Positions 19,050 through 28,065 of a stretch of 64,000 nt of DNA are shown one piece after another; the stretch's first letter is position 1, and every line of letters starts with the position of its first letter. Source of the stretch: Stutzerimonas stutzeri (lineage in GTDB: Bacteria; Pseudomonadota; Gammaproteobacteria; Pseudomonadales; Pseudomonadaceae); the NCBI RefSeq assembly GCF_002909485.1, contig NZ_PPXG01000005.1, positions 397,369-461,368 on the forward strand, written 5' to 3'. The notes under the pieces were generated by a model, which was given only the letters and a program-made list of their open reading frames with translations, made no database searches and had not been told where the DNA came from. A program made the position numbers and the translations under genes.

Positions 19050-19142
19050 GAGGGGCGGCTCATGGAAGGGACTCGCGCGGAAAACGCGCGAGTATACGGG
19101 ACGGTTTCGTCGGCAAAGGGTTTTTAACGCTGCGCGACCTGA

Positions 19143-19316
19143 TCAGGGAATGAGCTTGCTCGCCCGCAGCCTGGCGAAGACATCGAAGAACGCCTCGTCG
19201 CTTACCTGGTAATCCAGAAAGCCGAGATTGCGACTCTTCGACATGTCCGTCACCACCTAGATCGGACGGCGCAGATCGGCATTGGTGGGCCTGGGCGAGA
19301 TGAGCTTGCCGATGCC
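19143..19316 (-). pseudogene. C-terminal relic of a PRISE-type SDR gene
   Basis: Translated on the minus strand, these 58 codons match the last 58 codons of the SDR at 60934-61995: LISP.PTNADLRRPI, then a stop, then VVTDMSKSRNLGFLDYQ and RASKLIP. The intact gene has Glu (GAG) where the relic has TAG at 19257-19259. The rest of the gene is gone: the relic begins right after the stop of the upstream DUF2855 gene. It suggests an ancestral DUF2855-SDR operon whose second gene was deleted, leaving the 3' end. Confidence 0.8.
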
Positions 19317-19336
19317 TGTTCGGCACCGAAACGTGG

Positions 19337-20473
19337 TCAGTCGAGCAGCACGGCGTGGCCCTCCAGAGGATTGATGTCGCCTTTGATCAAAGATTCGGCC
19401 AGCGCCTGTGCAGCCTCCAGGCCTGCGTGCTCGTTCACCTGCATCCAGGGCTGCTGCGCATCGCTCACCCGGGCGATAAAGGCCAGCTGCGCCTCGTTGA
19501 AGCGGCGGGTCACCTCGGCGGGGCCCCAGTCGGCGTTGCGTTTCTTGATCTGATAGGGCGCGAAATAGGGCTGTGGCTGCGGGCCGGCCAGCGTCAGGTC
19601 TGTCTCTCGATATTCGTGGTTCTGGGCTGATCCGGCGAAGCAGTCGTACACCAGGGCATCCTTGAAATGGCTGTGGATCTGCCGGCGTAGATCGGCGCTG
19701 CCGGAGAAGTCGACGTAGAGCGTGGGCACGCTCGGGTCCAGCGAAGCGAGCTGGTCGTAGCCCAACGCCTGGTGGTAGCAACCCAGGCGTTCCACGAAGT
19801 CGGTGTTACCGGCGGAGGTCAGGCCGACCAGCTGCACGGCCGGGTTGTCCTGCAGGCAGAACGCCGTGCCGTACGCGGTCTTGCTCGAGGCGCTCGACAT
19901 CAGGATCTGGCGCGCGCCGAAGAAGGCGTTGTCGTCGAGGAAATCGGCCAGCATGAACGAGGTGATGAACAGCGGGCGCAGCAGCATCTGGTAGTTTTCG
20001 CTCTCTGCGCGATAGGCGGCGTCGCTGCTGATGCGTTGGTACTGGTTGTAGGCCGAGGTGAGTTCGAGTCGATGCTCTGCGCCGTCGTAGAAACCGCGCT
20101 CGGAAACGCGCACCGGCTGCATGACGACATGGCTGGCGATCGGCCAGAAGCCGTAGAAGCGTTCGCCCTTCGCCAGGCCATCGACGGTGCTCTCCACGAC
20201 TTCGGCGAAGCCCCACGCCGGCATGTGGAACCACTCGCCATCGCCGGTGGGGTAGAAGTCCCAATAGCGCAGGTGAGGCGTCTCGCCGAATGCGGCGTAG
20301 GTGACATTGTTCGTGGTCAGTGCCAGCCGGCTGATACGCAGCAGGGCTTCGCCGGATTGCAGCTCCGGCATTGCCTGGGTCTGAAGGCGGGTCTGCTGCA
20401 TGTCTTTCTTGTTGTTCTGCAACTGGCGGATGACGCTCATCGATGGCACCTTGGGTTCGTAAATGGACGTCAT
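19337..20473 (-). CDS. DUF2855 family protein
   Basis: 378 aa. It belongs to DUF2855, distant relatives of medium-chain dehydrogenase/reductases: LTTNNVTYAAFG and YWDFYP near the N-terminus, IASHVVMQPVRVSERGFYDG, and a nucleotide-binding-like segment ARQILMSSASSKTAYGTAFC followed by LVGLTS. The SSKTA motif replaces the classical GxGxxG. Biochemical function unknown. The start giving MTSIYEPK has AAGGGA upstream; an ATG 11 codons later with AAGGTG is possible. It is divergent (40 bp) from a TetR regulator, which probably controls it. Confidence 0.85.
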   Translation of the reverse strand: MTSIYEPKVPSMSVIRQLQNNKKDMQQTRLQTQAMPELQSGEALLRISRLALTTNNVTYAAFGETPHLRYWDFYPTGDGEWFHMPAWGFAEVVESTVDGLAKGERFYGFWPIASHVVMQPVRVSERGFYDGAEHRLELTSAYNQYQRISSDAAYRAESENYQMLLRPLFITSFMLADFLDDNAFFGARQILMSSASSKTAYGTAFCLQDNPAVQLVGLTSAGNTDFVERLGCYHQALGYDQLASLDPSVPTLYVDFSGSADLRRQIHSHFKDALVYDCFAGSAQNHEYRETDLTLAGPQPQPYFAPYQIKKRNADWGPAEVTRRFNEAQLAFIARVSDAQQPWMQVNEHAGLEAAQALAESLIKGDINPLEGHAVLLD

Positions 20474-20513
20474 CGACTCTATCCCTTTCGTTTCACCGCC
20501 GGGTTCGGATTTC

Positions 20514-21158
20514 ATGAGCACACGATTGCCGAGCGCCAAGCCGCTCAAACGGCCGACTCAGCAGCGCGCCAAGGCCACCGTTCAGGCGATTTTCGACACC
20601 TATGTTCGGATATGGCAGCGCGACGGCTGGTCTCGATTGACGACCCGTGCGGTTGCACTGGAAGCCGGCGTGGCCATCGGCACCCTGTACGACTACTTCC
20701 CCAGTAAGCATGCGCTGCACTCGGGCTACGTGCGCTATTGCGTCGAGCAGCTGCTGGAGGCCATCGACGCGCAAGCGGTAGCGCCAACCGCGCTTGCCTG
20801 GCCCGAGCGCATCCGGCGACTGGTACGCACCCTTGCCGGGGTCGAGTCACGGCTGCCCTGGTTTCACCCGGATATGCTCGAGCTGGAAACGCTGGTGGCC
20901 GAGCCCAAGCATCAGCGTCGGGTCTACGAGGATCTGTTGGGCGCCTGGCATCGGGTCATCGATGCGGCGACTGACCTTCCGGTGCGTCCCTCGCCAGCAA
21001 CCCTCGAAGCGCTGCATCTTTCGGTATGGGGCGGCCGCCGCTACGCAATGCTGGTGCAGCTTGAAGCGGATCGCATGATTGATTGGGCCAATTGCATGGA
21101 GCAGCTTTGCCTGGACAGGCTCGCTGGGTCACCCCAGCCCGACCGCGATCAATCATGA
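20514..21158 (+). CDS. TetR family transcriptional regulator
   Basis: 214 aa. The N-terminal HTH is typical: ATVQAIFDTYVRIWQRDGW, LTTRAVALEAGVAIGTLYDY and FPSKHALHSGY. The C-terminal ligand domain is family-variable. It lies back-to-back with the DUF2855 gene across 40 bp, so the two starts share one short promoter/operator region. The ATG before STRLPSAK was chosen; 17 upstream in-frame residues overlap the intergenic promoter. Confidence 0.88.
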   Translation: MSTRLPSAKPLKRPTQQRAKATVQAIFDTYVRIWQRDGWSRLTTRAVALEAGVAIGTLYDYFPSKHALHSGYVRYCVEQLLEAIDAQAVAPTALAWPERIRRLVRTLAGVESRLPWFHPDMLELETLVAEPKHQRRVYEDLLGAWHRVIDAATDLPVRPSPATLEALHLSVWGGRRYAMLVQLEADRMIDWANCMEQLCLDRLAGSPQPDRDQS

Positions 21159-21329
21159 GGCAGCCTGTCGTTTCGCTCGGCTGACTCGCCGAAGAGAGGC
21201 GAGCAAACGGTCGCAGAGTATCTGGAGGGCCGGCAGCAGGCTGTACCAGCTCGGCGGTAATTGCCGGGTGATTTCCCCCCGGTCGGGATAATATGCGCGC
21301 CCCATCGATCCCTCGCACATCAGGTCATC

Positions 21330-22073
21330 ATGCCCGGCGATGCTCTCTATACCGACTTGTCGGGTTACTACGACCTCATGTGCGCGGACATCGACTACCG
21401 GGCGCAAAGCCACTGTGTCCACCGGTTGCAACAGCTGTTCGGCAACGGCGGGACGAGGCATCTGGACCTCGCCTGCGGCACTGGCCCGCACGTCCGCCAT
21501 TTCATTGATGCCGGCTATACCAGCGGCGGGCTCGACATCAACCAGCCGATGCTGGACAGAGCGGCAGTGCGCTGCCCGGAAGCGCAGTTTTTCCTGCAGG
21601 ACATGTGTGGCTTCGCGGTCGAGCAGCCGGCCGATCTGATCACCTGCTTTCTTTACTCCATCCATTACAGCGCCGCGCTGACCAGGCTCGAAGCCTGTAT
21701 CGCCAGCGTGCATGCCGCCCTGGCCCCGGGCGGGCTGTTCTGCTTCAACGCCGTGGACAAGCGCCGGATCGACAACGCGTCATTCGTCTCGCACACGGCC
21801 AGGCATGCGGACGGCCTTTTCACCTTCAGCTCCGGTTGGCATTACCCGGGTGAAGGGGAGCAGCAATTGCTGAGGCTGCGAATCGAAAAGACCATCAGCA
21901 ATGAAAGCCAGGTCTGGCACGACGAGCACAGGATGGTGGCGGTGAGCTTTGCCGAGCTGAGCGATCTGCTGGAGCCGTTCTTCGAAGTGCATGTGTTCGA
22001 GCATGACTACGAGAAACTCATTCCCTGGAACAGCGAATCAGGGAACGCGATATTTGCCTGCGTGAAGATTTAG
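21330..22073 (+). CDS. Class I SAM-dependent methyltransferase
   Basis: 247 aa. The N-terminal YTDLSGYYDLMCADIDY leads into motif I, HLDLACGTGPHVRHF, then GGLDINQPMLDRA (acidic loop binding the SAM ribose) and LITCFLYSIHYS. This is the small-molecule or unknown-substrate group of Rossmann methyltransferases. No neighbours suggest a substrate. The start is the ATG in the CATCATG context; the ribosome site is weak (CAGG). Confidence 0.82.
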   Translation: MPGDALYTDLSGYYDLMCADIDYRAQSHCVHRLQQLFGNGGTRHLDLACGTGPHVRHFIDAGYTSGGLDINQPMLDRAAVRCPEAQFFLQDMCGFAVEQPADLITCFLYSIHYSAALTRLEACIASVHAALAPGGLFCFNAVDKRRIDNASFVSHTARHADGLFTFSSGWHYPGEGEQQLLRLRIEKTISNESQVWHDEHRMVAVSFAELSDLLEPFFEVHVFEHDYEKLIPWNSESGNAIFACVKI

Positions 22074-22236
22074 CAGCGAAAGTCAGGCCCTTTGTTCAGG
22101 TCCGTGGAGTGACCAAGCGCTTCTCGCCCTGGGGCCAGCCTTAGGCACTGTACTGGTATCGCCGCTGCCGACTGTGCCTTTGCGCGCGCCTGCCGCGCTT
22201 TGAGAATAGGTCGACTCACTGGCGCTGGACCCAGCC

Positions 22237-22845
22237 ATGCACATTGCCATTCTTACCTTTGACGGCTTCAACGAACTGGATTCGCTGATCGCGCTCGGCA
22301 TCCTGAACCGCATCAAGCGGCCGGGCTGGCGTGTGGCGCTGGCTTCGCCGAGCGAGACGGTTACCTCGATGAACGGCGTGCGGCTGTATCGACAGGCTTG
22401 TCTAGGCGAAGTCGAATCCTTTGACGCCGTGTTGGTCGGCAGCGGTGTCAGAACCCGTGAAATCGCTCAGGACGCCGCGATGATGAACTCACTGACTCGG
22501 CTCGACCCGGCACGTCAGCTGATCGGTGCCCAGTGCTCCGGCACTCTGTTGCTTGCGAAGGCGGGTTTGCTGAACGGCGTTCCCGGTTGCACCGACCTCA
22601 CCACCAGGCCATGGGTGCAAGAGGCCGGCATCGAAGTGCTGGAGCAGCCGTTCTTCGCGCAGGGCAACCTGGCTACCGCCGGTGGCTGCCTGGCGTCCAT
22701 CTATCTTGCAGCCTGGATGCTGGCGCGGCTGGCTGGGCGCGATGCCGCAGCCGAAGCACTGCATTACGTCGCGCCGGTAGGGGAGAAGGAGGATTGGGTT
22801 GTGCGGGCTCTTGCCAATATCGAGCCGTATCTGGATTGCGCCTGA
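22237..22845 (+). CDS. DJ-1/PfpI family protein
   Basis: 202 aa, whole-length DJ-1/PfpI fold: MHIAILTFDGFNELDS at the start, a nucleophile-elbow segment GAQCSGTLLLAKAGLL with the conserved Cys near residue 100, and TAGGCLASIYLAAWML. Members include glyoxalase III-like, amidase and chaperone proteins. The type here resembles the AraC-associated stand-alone DJ-1 domains, but no HTH is present. Activity not predictable. Confidence 0.85.
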   Translation: MHIAILTFDGFNELDSLIALGILNRIKRPGWRVALASPSETVTSMNGVRLYRQACLGEVESFDAVLVGSGVRTREIAQDAAMMNSLTRLDPARQLIGAQCSGTLLLAKAGLLNGVPGCTDLTTRPWVQEAGIEVLEQPFFAQGNLATAGGCLASIYLAAWMLARLAGRDAAAEALHYVAPVGEKEDWVVRALANIEPYLDCA

Positions 22846-22886
22846 CAGGGGTCACAGTGATTGACCGGGCTGCTGATGGCTTTGCG

Positions 22887-24092
22887 TTACGCGCCCGGTT
22901 GCGTCTGCACTGGCGACGGGGCGGTTAGCCGAAACGCCAGACCCATCAACAGCACGATGCCAACGGCCATCAGCAGCCAGGCATCCGCCAGGCTCGCCAA
23001 GCGGTCGCGTAAAAGGCCCGCGCCCAGCGGTGCCAGGCTGGCAATCAGGTAGCCGCCACCCTGAACGAATCCCAGCAACGAGCCGGCGTCGGCCGAGTCC
23101 CTTGCATGGTCCATGGCCAGAATCAACGAGAGCGGGAACAGGGCGCCGATTCCCACCCCCAGCAATATCGCCGTCGGGATTGCCAGCATCAGCGGCGCCA
23201 ATGCCAGGCACAACAACCCGGCCAGCACCACGGCCAGCACACCCAGCACCAGCGGCCGCCGCTGCCGGATTCGTCCGATCAGCGCGGAGAGCAGCAATCC
23301 GGCGCCGACTTCCGCCAGGCTGATGCCGCCGAGCAACAGACCGCTGTCCGCAGCGCTCCAGCCAAGGCCTGTGTAATAGGGCGGCAGCCAGGCCAGTACG
23401 AGGGTATAGGCCGCCGTACCGATGCCGAAGAACAGCAACAGCCGCCAGGCGAGCGGCGATTTCAGAGGCAATGGTCTGGCAACGGCTCGCCCTGTAGCGA
23501 CCGGCGGGCGCGCCAGGCTCCACCAGATAGACAGGGTCAGTACGGCCGGAATCGCCCACAATGCCAAGCCATTCGCCCAACCGAATCGTTCTGCCAGCGG
23601 CGCGGCACTGGCAGCGGCGAGGGCAGCGCCGCCCATGATGCCGGTGGTATAGAGCCCCATCAGCGCACTGGTCCGCTGCGGATGGCAGCGATGGATGTAC
23701 GCGGGTATCAGCGCCTGCACCAGGGCAATCCCGACGCCGCCCAGTGCGGCGGTGAGGATCAGGCCGATGCCGCCTGGCGAACCCCAGCGCAAGGCACTGG
23801 CGAGCGCCACCAGCGTGAGCCCGAGCGCTACGCCACGACGCTCGCCCAGATTCGCCTGCAACCTGGCGCCGCACAGTGCGCAGAATCCCATGGCAGCGAT
23901 GGGCAGGGTGGTAAGCGCGCCTGCACCGGCACTGCCCAGGCCGGTCGCGGCCTGGATTTCGTCGAGTAATGGCCCGATGGCCGCTAGGATAGGCCGCAGA
24001 TTGAGGCCTACCAACAGAACGAGCATGACCCCCAGCAGCGCTTCGCCGACCCGCGACAGTGAAGTGGACGCGGGTGATCGAACGGAAAGCAT
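22887..24092 (-). CDS. CynX/NimT-type MFS transporter
   Basis: 401 aa, twelve predicted membrane helices. It begins with a family-typical LVGLNLRPILAAIGPLL and contains GERRGVALGL, VQALIPAYIHR and GLYTTGIMGGAALAA in the region resembling the CynX/NimT/YeaN subgroup (cyanate, nitroimidazole and unassigned anions). The start is the ATG with TGGAGA 8 bases upstream; a TTG four codons earlier is unlikely. It is divergent from a MarR regulator whose operator lies between them, so regulated efflux is likely. Confidence 0.87.
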   Translation of the reverse strand: MLSVRSPASTSLSRVGEALLGVMLVLLVGLNLRPILAAIGPLLDEIQAATGLGSAGAGALTTLPIAAMGFCALCGARLQANLGERRGVALGLTLVALASALRWGSPGGIGLILTAALGGVGIALVQALIPAYIHRCHPQRTSALMGLYTTGIMGGAALAAASAAPLAERFGWANGLALWAIPAVLTLSIWWSLARPPVATGRAVARPLPLKSPLAWRLLLFFGIGTAAYTLVLAWLPPYYTGLGWSAADSGLLLGGISLAEVGAGLLLSALIGRIRQRRPLVLGVLAVVLAGLLCLALAPLMLAIPTAILLGVGIGALFPLSLILAMDHARDSADAGSLLGFVQGGGYLIASLAPLGAGLLRDRLASLADAWLLMAVGIVLLMGLAFRLTAPSPVQTQPGA

Positions 24093-24131
24093 GGCAATCT
24101 CCAAGTGGGCAGTTAATGTCTTTGCGATAAG

Positions 24132-24149
24132 TATCTTAACATCAAGATA
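24132..24149. promoter_or_regulatory. MarR-type operator dyad
   Basis: TATCTT and AAGATA are perfectly inverted around six bases in the 74-bp space between the MFS and MarR genes. The extended reading ATCTTAA/TCAAGAT is close to typical MarR operators. It is placed to control both divergent genes. Confidence 0.65.
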
Positions 24150-24166
24150 AATAGACGAGGTATCCG

Positions 24167-24652
24167 GTGATCGATAGAGCTCAACTCGCCGTTGAACAAT
24201 GGCAACAGCAACGGCCGGACCTGGACACCTTGCCCATGCGCCTGATCGGTCGGCTGGGCGAGGCGGTGCAGGTGCTCAACCGAGACGTGCTGCAACCCTT
24301 CTTCGATGAGCACCGTTTGCACTACGGCGAATTCGATGTGCTGGCGACCTTGCGTCGCGCCGGCGAGCCGCATGCCTTGAGCCCGACCGCGCTGTATGAA
24401 GCGGCGATGATTTCTTCAGGCGGCATGACCAACCGGCTCGACCGCCTCGAGCGTGCCGGGCTTATTGAGCGCAAGCCCAACCCCGAGGACCGTCGTGGCA
24501 CCCTGGTTGCCCTGACCGAAGCCGGCTTCACTCTGATCGACGGCCTGATGACCGCTCACGTCGAGAACGAAAAAAGGGCCCTTGCCTCGCTCAGTCGCGA
24601 CGAACAGGAGCAGCTCGACAGGCTGCTGGGCAAGTGGCTGGCAGGACGCTAG
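24167..24652 (+). CDS. MarR family transcriptional regulator
   Basis: 161 aa starting with GTG (GACGAGG upstream). The winged HTH is complete: LHYGEFDVLATLRRAG, SPTALYEAAMISSGGMTNRL, DRLERAGLIERKPNPEDRRG (recognition wing with the DxR motif) and GTLVALTEAG. The C-terminal helix mediates dimerisation. It should bind the dyad at 24132-24149 and repress itself and the divergent MFS transporter. Ligand unknown. Confidence 0.9.
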   Translation: MIDRAQLAVEQWQQQRPDLDTLPMRLIGRLGEAVQVLNRDVLQPFFDEHRLHYGEFDVLATLRRAGEPHALSPTALYEAAMISSGGMTNRLDRLERAGLIERKPNPEDRRGTLVALTEAGFTLIDGLMTAHVENEKRALASLSRDEQEQLDRLLGKWLAGR

Positions 24653-24789
24653 CGCGACGCCTGGCCGTAAGTCGTGATAAAGACCGCGGTTCGATAGGGC
24701 GCGGCGTATATCCGCGCGGGATGGTGTGGTCGTGGATGGCGCAGCTGCGCGGGCTCGGTATCACCCGAGCCTGGTGACGTCTCGCTCGA

Positions 24790-25482
24790 TCAATGCAAAC
24801 GCCGAACGGTCGATTGCTGCACTACTTCTTGCGCCTGGCGCGCCAGTTGATCGAGCAGGCGGTCGCGCTGTTTCTCCGCCTCGCTCATCGCCTTGCGACC
24901 GTTCTGCTGCACAAGGTAGCTGTAGATCTGCCGAACTTCCTTGGACTGGAAGATCGGCTCCAGATCCTGCACCGCCACCGCACCGTTCGAAGCCTCGTTT
25001 CGCGTATTCATCACCACCTGCGGGCCACGTGCTGCCAATGCCTGAAAGCCCAGTGCGCTGAAATACGGCACCTTGCCTGCAACGCACGCCACCTCGGCAT
25101 GGGGATAGCGCGCCACCATCGCTTCGACCATGCCCCGGCCGATGCCTTGGCGGCGATGGCCGGCGTTCACCGCCAGATAGACCAGCGCGCAGGCTTCGGG
25201 ATCGTCCACAAATGGCAAATACAGCGCGAAGCCGAGCAGCACCGCCGGGTCCTCAGCATCCAACGCCATGATCAGTTCCGGCTTGCCGGCCTGCGCGCCG
25301 TCCATGCTGTCCAGATAGCGATGCACCTCGAAACCCACCACGTACTGGTACAGCTGATATAGCGGGTTGCTGGGCTGCAGCGATACAGGGCTGATGTCGC
25401 CGAGGTAATCCACCACCATCTGCAGCAGCTGGCTTTGCAGCGATTCCAGCGGCGGGGTGTCGAGGTGGGTGAGGGTGAACAT
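24790..25482 (-). CDS. GNAT family N-acetyltransferase
   Basis: 230 aa. The acetyl-CoA motif A is seen at ALVYLAVNAGHRRQGIGRGM (RRQGIG), and the fold continues to GKVPYFSALGFQAL, a usual GNAT C-terminal signature. About 60 C-terminal residues form a charged helical extension (AEKQRDRLLDQLARQAQEVV) of unknown purpose. The ATG with GGAG upstream is used, 25 codons inside the longest frame. Substrate unknown. Confidence 0.82.
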   Translation of the reverse strand: MFTLTHLDTPPLESLQSQLLQMVVDYLGDISPVSLQPSNPLYQLYQYVVGFEVHRYLDSMDGAQAGKPELIMALDAEDPAVLLGFALYLPFVDDPEACALVYLAVNAGHRRQGIGRGMVEAMVARYPHAEVACVAGKVPYFSALGFQALAARGPQVVMNTRNEASNGAVAVQDLEPIFQSKEVRQIYSYLVQQNGRKAMSEAEKQRDRLLDQLARQAQEVVQQSTVRRLH

Positions 25483-25590
25483 GGCGGCGCTCCGGGGCGG
25501 TACGGAAAATGGCGGCATTGTACCGGGCGGTGTGCGGCAGGTGAGGGTAAGCGGCATGGTGATCGGTGCTACGAGAGATCCTGCCTGCCT

Positions 25591-25941
25591 CTAAGTCGCG
25601 GCTGCGTCTGGCTTTCTCTTTCTCGGTTTGCGTGGCACAGGTGCTGGCATGAGGCGAGCCGTTTCGATCACCAGGCGGCGGAGTTCGTCGGCGTCGTCCA
25701 GCAACTCGTCCGCCACCGGATGGTTCTTCGCGCCGGGATAGGGCGGCGCTTGCGGCAAGTCCGGGGCAAGCGTTTCGGTGGCCTGCGAAGGCTTGATGAA
25801 CAGGCTGTTGTCGCAGACGAACGCGACGACCTTTTCATCCAGATAAAGGGCGTACTCGCCGAACATCTTCCTGTACGTCAGCCTGCTTCCCAGGCCAATC
25901 TGCTCCGCCACATACAGCACGAAATCTTTGTCGCTCGCCAT
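25591..25941 (-). CDS. TfoX N-terminal domain protein
   Basis: 116 aa. TfoX_N signatures: LGSRLTYRKMFGEYALYL and KVVAFVCDNSLFIKPS, then the PPYPGAKNH segment typical of stand-alone TfoX-like proteins. The C-terminal TfoX domain of competence regulators is absent; the tail is basic (PRKPRKRKP). Stand-alone versions are common in pseudomonads with no proven role in competence. GGAG lies before the ATG. Confidence 0.85.
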   Translation of the reverse strand: MASDKDFVLYVAEQIGLGSRLTYRKMFGEYALYLDEKVVAFVCDNSLFIKPSQATETLAPDLPQAPPYPGAKNHPVADELLDDADELRRLVIETARLMPAPVPRKPRKRKPDAAAT

Positions 25942-26021
25942 GTCTGCTCCGTTGTCTCGACCGGGTGCCATACCCCGGAGCGTAGCGTGGAACGCGAAGC
26001 CGTTTCCACGCGTTACTCGCC

Positions 26022-26747
26022 TTACGCCTGATCGAACTCCGCCTCCCTTACCCGCGCATGGAGAGGGGGCGTGTCGAGTGATGCCTGCAGCTTCGTCACC
26101 AGCGCATCCACCTGGCGCAGCGCCTCGGCCACCGAGGCGGCCAGTACCTCGCCACCGGTTTCCTGACCTTCAATCGCAATCTGGTGAATGCGGGTGATCC
26201 CGATGAAATTAAGCGCCGTCACCAGGTTCGGCTCCAGGTGATTCATGTGCGCCATCTCCCCACCAGGACCAAAGCCGATGCCGCCCCGGGCGCTGAGGAT
26301 GACTGCATGCCTTGGCCGGTCCGCCAGCAGCGGCACGTACGGGTCGGGCAACTTGCTTTCGTCGACCTCGACCGTCCGGCCTGGGCGCACGATCTGGTCA
26401 ATCCAGGCCTTCAACGCCGCGGGCATGCCGAAGTTGTAGAGCGGCGTACCGATGACCAGTACATCGGCGGCTATCAGCTCATCCACCAGCCGGTCGCTTT
26501 CCGCCAGCGTGTCCCGCATCCACGGCTCACGGCGTTCTTCCGGCGTAAAGCTGGAGGCGATCCAGTCATGGCTGATAAAGGAGGGCGGGTTCTGGCCAAT
26601 ATCCCGGTAGACGATGCCGTCCTGCGCGCGGCGGGCCGCCCACTGGCTGACGAAGCGATGGGTGAGGTTACGGCTGTGGGAGCCGTGCTCGTCCTTGCCG
26701 GCAAGACCGGGGCGGGCGCTGGCATCGAGGTGCAGAAGGTGCGTCAT
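26022..26747 (-). CDS. azoR: FMN-dependent NADH-azoreductase (AzoR-like)
   Basis: 241 aa, flavodoxin-like fold. N-terminal LHLDASARPG and SHSRNLTHRF bind the FMN phosphate, PLYNFGMPAALKAWIDQIVR is the family signature, and SARGGIGF with FIGITRIHQIAIEG completes the flavin and dimer site. The enzyme family reduces azo dyes and quinones at NADH expense. A very strong ribosome site (GAGGAG) precedes the ATG. It is divergent from a LysR regulator by 117 bp, which likely controls it. Confidence 0.88.
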   Translation of the reverse strand: MTHLLHLDASARPGLAGKDEHGSHSRNLTHRFVSQWAARRAQDGIVYRDIGQNPPSFISHDWIASSFTPEERREPWMRDTLAESDRLVDELIAADVLVIGTPLYNFGMPAALKAWIDQIVRPGRTVEVDESKLPDPYVPLLADRPRHAVILSARGGIGFGPGGEMAHMNHLEPNLVTALNFIGITRIHQIAIEGQETGGEVLAASVAEALRQVDALVTKLQASLDTPPLHARVREAEFDQA

Positions 26748-26864
26748 GGTGAGTCTCCTCTGTCATTGAATTCATCTGTCGTTCGCGGTAAATCCAGCCT
26801 AGGGCTAGGCTATGCGAGCGACAAACGACCATTTTTTCCAACTACAGATGAGAGAAACTCAGCC

Positions 26865-27764
26865 ATGGCGCACCGTCGGTTACCTTCGCTTTCTGCGCTG
26901 CGGGCCTTCGAAGCCGCCGCCCGCCACGAGAGCGCCAAGCAGGCCGCCGAGGAGCTGTCCGTCACGGCCACGGCGATCAGCCACCAGATTCGTTCGCTGG
27001 AGGAATCCCTCGGTGTGGCGCTGTTCCTGCGCAAACCAAGAAAGCTGGAATTGACCGACCAGGGGCGCGAGCTGCAACAGACGCTGGAAGCCGCGTTCGA
27101 CAGCATCAGCGCTACGGTCGAACGCCTCAGCGCGGCGCCTCGTCGCCAGGCAATCACCCTCAGTACCACGCCGGCCATCGCGGTGCGCTGGTTGGTGCCC
27201 TGGGTTTGCTTGCTGCGCGATTCCCATCCGGATATCGACCTGCGCTTCCATACCTCCCATGAGCCGGTGGCGCTGGATGGCGTCACGGCGGATATCGCCA
27301 TCCGCTACGGCGACGGCCGCTGGCCGGGGCTGGTGGCAGAGAAGCTGTTCGATAACACCTTCGTCCCGGTTTGCAGCCCGCACCTCGGCTTGCGGGATGT
27401 AACCGAGCTGCCCAAACACCCATTGATTCACTTCCGCGCGCAAGCCGCCTTGTCCGCGCCGATCCATTGGGCGTCGTGGCAAAAGCTCACCAACGTGCCG
27501 GGGCTGGACGTCAGCGCCGGACTGGTCTTCTCCGACGAGACCCATGCCATCTCCGCCGCCATCGGTGCGCAGGGTGTGGCGCTGATGAGTCGGCAGCTGA
27601 TCGAGGATGAACTGAGGGAAGGGCGGCTGGTGCAGCCGTTCGGGCCGGAGATGGAAGGCAAGCCGTTTCACCTGGTTTATCCAGAGAGCCGTCGGGATGA
27701 CCCGACGGTACGGGCGGTGAGGGAGTGGGTGATGAAGGTGCCGGGTGGGTTGTGTGAGTTGTAG
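26865..27764 (+). CDS. LysR family regulator (GcvA-like)
   Basis: 299 aa. The HTH reads LPSLSALRAFEAAARHESAK, QAAEELSVTATAISHQIR, LEESLGVALFLRKPRKLELT, the pattern of the GcvA/AmpR-like branch. The effector domain contains AIAVRWLVPW, DIAIRYGDGRWPGL and SDETHAISAAIGAQGVALMS. The open frame extends far upstream through the antisense of azoR, but homology begins at this ATG. Its place opposite azoR makes azoR the likely target. Confidence 0.9.
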   Translation: MAHRRLPSLSALRAFEAAARHESAKQAAEELSVTATAISHQIRSLEESLGVALFLRKPRKLELTDQGRELQQTLEAAFDSISATVERLSAAPRRQAITLSTTPAIAVRWLVPWVCLLRDSHPDIDLRFHTSHEPVALDGVTADIAIRYGDGRWPGLVAEKLFDNTFVPVCSPHLGLRDVTELPKHPLIHFRAQAALSAPIHWASWQKLTNVPGLDVSAGLVFSDETHAISAAIGAQGVALMSRQLIEDELREGRLVQPFGPEMEGKPFHLVYPESRRDDPTVRAVREWVMKVPGGLCEL

Positions 27765-27789
27765 CTTCGCTGGTTGTTTGCGTCCGTGC

Positions 27790-28065
27790 CGCTGCTGGTT
27801 CCGAGCTGCTTGATACATTGGTTCCGCCCTGCTGGGCGGGTCCCAGTCGCCCGGATGGCCGGCCCCGCCAAAAGGAGCCAAAAAGGCTTGCCCCTGCATC
27901 CGGCCCTGCGCTTCGCTCCGGGTTCGTTTGCTCCATCGCCATTCCAGGGGCACACCGCGAAGGGCCATCCCTGGCCCATCGCGGCTCTCGCGGCATCCAT
28001 GCCGCTGAACCCCTTCCACGGCGATTCCACTCGCCCTCCTGAAGGGGCGGTTGGTGTCGCCTGCC
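27790..28065. repeat. Putative dispersed Pseudomonas intergenic repeat
   Basis: GC-rich, non-coding-looking block with CCGCCCTGCTGGGCGGGTC (a short hairpin), GCCCCGCCAAAAGGAGCC and AAAAAGGCTTGCCCC. I recall this type of sequence between many Pseudomonas genes, often miscalled as short ORFs. It ends abruptly at the AT-rich island. Only one copy is in the window, so the repeat status is from memory and not shown here. Confidence 0.35.
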
